Shown: piece by piece, positions 62,005-64,000 of the stretch | Layout: each line of letters begins with the position of its first letter | Position numbering within the stretch: the stretch's first letter is position 1 | DNA from: Lysinibacillus mangiferihumi | Lineage (GTDB): Bacteria > Bacillota > Bacilli > Bacillales_A > Planococcaceae | Reading direction: 5' to 3' | DNA: 64,000 bases | Assembly (NCBI RefSeq): GCF_003049665.1 | Contig: NZ_PYWM01000003.1 | Location: 223,408 to 287,407, forward strand | Translations under genes and position numbers: made by a program | Notes under the pieces: generated by a model | The model's database searches: none | Seen by the model: only the letters and a program-made list of their open reading frames with translations | What the model was told of the DNA's origin: nothing

Positions 62005-62299
62005 ATAAAATGAAGAATTAGCTCGAAATACATTTAAAGAAACTTTGCTCTTTTTCAAAAGTAACTGATTTTTTTATTCCACAAAAGGGCCATTTAGTTT
62101 AATAAAATACAAAAATTAAATTGGATGTGGAGATTGTGATGTAAAGTACTTAAACTAACAGAGCAAAGTATTTATTAATTATTAATGGATAATTTACTTA
62201 AAATTAGAACTTCTTTTCATGCTAGACATATTAAAGTAAAGGACTGTGTCAATTCAAAGAGATACATATAAAACGGAATCATTAAAAGGAGAAAATGAA
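62005..62299. promoter_or_regulatory. leader region, diverged copy of 60026-60222
   Basis: TAATTATTAATGGATAATTT, AAAATTAGAA and TTCAAAGAGATACAT occur in the same order as at 60085-60190. TACTTAAACTAACAG (62147) repeats 58950. Confidence 0.45.
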
Positions 62300-62485
62300 A
62301 TGAGTATTTATTTAGTGATGTTACCAATGATTAGTATGTTGTTAGGTTTGTATTTAGTGTGTCTTGGACTTTGGGAGCTAAGACTTGGCATAGATAGAAA
62401 AAGATTTATAACCTTCTCGTTTACAGGCCTATTTTTGATCTTTATATTACCGAATATGTTTGGGTTTCTTCAATTTAATTTTTAA
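62300..62485 (+). CDS. small membrane protein (61 aa)
   Basis: Two hydrophobic segments (LVMLPMISMLLGLYLVCLGL and FITFSFTGLFLIFILP) joined by a basic loop (ELRLGIDRKR). AAAGGAGAAA precedes ATG 62300. Unknown role. Confidence 0.6.
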   Translation: MSIYLVMLPMISMLLGLYLVCLGLWELRLGIDRKRFITFSFTGLFLIFILPNMFGFLQFNF

Positions 62486-62560
62486 TAACTTTCAATTAAT
62501 AACTATCTGCTAACAAAATATAGTTTAAGTAGAAATTAGGTTGAAAAGTGATGAAATGGA

Positions 62561-62998
62561 GTGAGTATTGCTATAAAACGATTTAAGAAAATAAGTGGCA
62601 AAGTAATATATGGCACGACTGCTGAAGAACGATTTCAAGAAGTGCACGGGATAACAATTGAGGAATGGAAATCAAAAGGAGAAGAAAGATTTAAAGCTAA
62701 AACAGGAATGAGTTACGACGAATGGTATATAAAAAAGGTTATTTCTTCGACACCAATTGCTTATTTAAAAAATCTCAATGGTTCTGTTTCTCAGGATGAT
62801 ATAGAACTGGTTAAGGATTTACAAGCGTTAGGGTTAAATGATGGTGTTATAAATGTATTACTGGATTATGTAAAAATTGTTAGTAAAATTGGGTTTGTTC
62901 ACTCGTTGGTGAGAGAAGTAGGGGAAAGTTGGCTCAATAAGAACGTCACAACTATTGAAAGCGCTATGGCATTTGTCAGGGAAGAGTGGAATAAATAA
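62561..62998 (+). CDS. DnaB/DnaD-type replication protein domain
   Basis: 145 residues. The C-terminal 85 residues (LVKDLQALGLNDGVINVLLD, VHSLVREVGESWLNKNVTTI, ESAMAFVREEWNK) are the DnaB_2/DnaD C-terminal domain used by Gram-positive primosome proteins. The first 60 residues are basic and contain a duplicated helix (EVHGITIEEWKSKGEERFKA, AKTGMSYDEWYIKK). GTG 62561 has a weak site. Real DnaB/DnaD proteins are longer, so it is a fragment or a phage/ICE variant. Confidence 0.6.
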   Translation: MSIAIKRFKKISGKVIYGTTAEERFQEVHGITIEEWKSKGEERFKAKTGMSYDEWYIKKVISSTPIAYLKNLNGSVSQDDIELVKDLQALGLNDGVINVLLDYVKIVSKIGFVHSLVREVGESWLNKNVTTIESAMAFVREEWNK

Positions 62999-63318
62999 AG
63001 TCCTCAAAATATATATTTCAATATCAAAAACCTAATTGAGGAAACGTGATGCTTTGATCGTAGATCTTTGAATTGAACTTGTAGCTCTTTTTCTTTTTTC
63101 AACAAACACTTTTCTAACTTAAAATTAAATGTTTACGATATATGAAGCACTCTGTCCTTTGTTTGGCTCTTTTTAATAATAGCCAACAGATTACAGCGTG
63201 CTTTTTGTTGTTAAAACTGCCTCCTTTACGGAAGCAGTTATCAAAAGATTGCTAGGGTAAAATAAAAAAATTCACATGATAACAGGAGTTTTAATTAATT
63301 GTGCACAGAAATTAAGAA
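62999..63318. other. intergenic region
   Basis: No gene recognised. One weak hairpin (AACTGCCTCC/GGAAGCAGTT) lies around 63212-63240. Confidence 0.35.
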
Positions 63319-63605
63319 TTATTGTCGTTCGTTGAATTTAAATAAGATCATAAAATTAATTGCTAAATTTTCAATGTCGGCTTTGTTTTCAATAATAAAG
63401 TAATCAAACTCAACCAGCTTTATTAAATCTTGAAGACTTACTTTTAGATAATCACAAAGAATCTGTAGGGAATCGAATTGTATGCTTTAGATGTATTGTA
63501 GTACAAATCTTTTACAGCGTTTTGAGAGAGGGGGGTGTTCCTAACTATATCAATCATTTTAAGTCCTCTTTCCAGTAAGAGAACTGATAAATTATATTTA
63601 ATCAT
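63319..63605 (-). pseudogene. XRE-family (YozG/YonR-like) regulator, frameshifted
   Basis: Reading leftward from ATG 63605: MIKYNLSVLLLERGLKMIDI then VRNTPLSQNAVKDLYYNTSK. After this the frame is lost, and the neighbouring frame gives FDSLQILCDYLKVSLQDLIK. Joined, they form a Cro/C1 helix-turn-helix of about 75-90 residues. One base change in the AAAGCATACAATTCGATTCC region explains the break. Phage-type repressor remnant. Confidence 0.7.
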
Positions 63606-63637
63606 TTTGGGCATAACAATTTATCTTATATGATAAA

Positions 63638-63730
63638 TTAATTATCGCTAGTGGTTGATTTTATAGGAGGAGAGATGATATTCATTTTTATGTAGAATTC
63701 TTTAATGAAGTCTTTCGAAATATAGTACAT
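63638..63730 (-). CDS. possible 30-aa peptide
   Basis: MYYISKDFIKEFYIKMNII then SPPIKSTTSDN, with GAGGTGG four to five bases before ATG 63730. Only the ribosome site supports it. It could be the start of a decayed gene. Confidence 0.3.
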   Translation of the reverse strand: MYYISKDFIKEFYIKMNIISPPIKSTTSDN

Positions 63731-63996
63731 TTAACCACCTCAAATATTAAAACGTATGTTCTTTTGGTTTTTCAATAAAACCCCACTTTTGAAGTAGGGT
63801 TAAAGTTAGATTGAAATTAAATCATCCTTATTATAACAAAAAAGATGGGGTGTTTTTAAATTTTTATATACTTGAGTTAATTTCACAATTCTAACCCCTT
63901 GTCTCCCAAGGGTTTTCAAACAATAAAAAATGGGCACCTCCCAAAATGGTATAATTTAAGTGACCAAACCAAAATTATCCACGAGGTGAATGCCCT

Positions 63997-64000
63997 ATGA
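63997..64000 (+). CDS. start of a gene running out of the window (transposase-like leader)
   Basis: GAGGTGA (63984-63990) lies seven bases before ATG 63997, and TATAAT is at 63950-63955. The compact leader (a promoter only ~45 bases before the gene, after a possible inverted-repeat end near 63931) is typical of an insertion sequence. Only four bases of the gene are inside the window. Confidence 0.35.

Noticed and set aside
1..64000. CRISPR arrays, rRNA and tRNA genes
   Set aside because: No regularly spaced repeats, rRNA segments or tRNA cloverleaf sequences were seen by eye; a tRNAscan or CRISPR search could still overturn this.

Overview
This window is chromosomal DNA of a low-GC, spore-forming Gram-positive bacterium. 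The best fit is Lysinibacillus or a close Bacillaceae/Planococcaceae relative. The reasons are strong AGGAGG-type ribosome sites, frequent TTG and GTG starts, a YjcZ-type sporulation peptide, a Cys/His-rich coat-like protein, YndG/H/J and YcgL homologues, and palindromic intergenic elements of a kind I recall from this group. The genus is inferred from gene content only.

Layout. 1-3.2 kb: a truncated chemotaxis receptor, a gene-poor kilobase, and a class III-type aspartokinase behind a promoter carrying a perfect palindrome. 3.5-10.5 kb: a cobamide salvage and nucleotide-loop cluster (cbiZ, cbiB, cobD, histidine phosphatase, cobU, cobS, cobC, a short second cobU-like gene, cblT, cblS). 10.66-14.27 kb: a textbook adenosylcobalamin riboswitch with terminator ahead of class I ribonucleotide reductase nrdAB. 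The two blocks fit together: the cell scavenges corrinoids and alpha-ribazole to make AdoCbl, and AdoCbl should then shut off the B12-independent reductase. 14.3-25.9 kb: an ABC-transporter deletion scar inside a palindromic repeat setting, lipoproteins, the yndG-yndH-yndJ trio, a full chemotaxis receptor, a beta-helix protein, tag glycosylase and a cold-shock gene whose leader contains an intrinsic terminator.

26-34.5 kb: small membrane and sporulation genes, an NAD(P)-binding protein, a polysaccharide deacetylase, and two orphan phage genes (gp25-like baseplate protein and holin). 35-37.9 kb: a secreted protein with a hydrophobic C-terminus followed by three tandem paralogous 3-TM proteins, one of them a mosaic of the other two; this looks like a toxin/bacteriocin-immunity locus. 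38-46 kb: acetyltransferases, a Qnr-like pentapeptide protein, a frameshifted metalloprotease lipoprotein, and at 43.07-44.56 kb a KwaB-like (DUF4868) plus KwaA-like pair, i.e. a candidate Kiwa anti-phage system. 47.7-48.9 kb: a decayed IS1182-family element inserted exactly in a terminator hairpin.

49-64 kb: an accessory, partly eroding region with a class III aminotransferase, OsmC, YcgL, VTT-domain and TudS-like proteins, many small membrane proteins, and a striking number of broken genes (P1 peptidase, ArpU-like regulator, tape-measure remnant, XRE regulator, acetyltransferase). Scattered phage fragments suggest one or more old prophages that have decayed and been dispersed. The window ends at what appears to be the first codon of a further transposase-like gene. 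No rRNA, tRNA or CRISPR array was seen.
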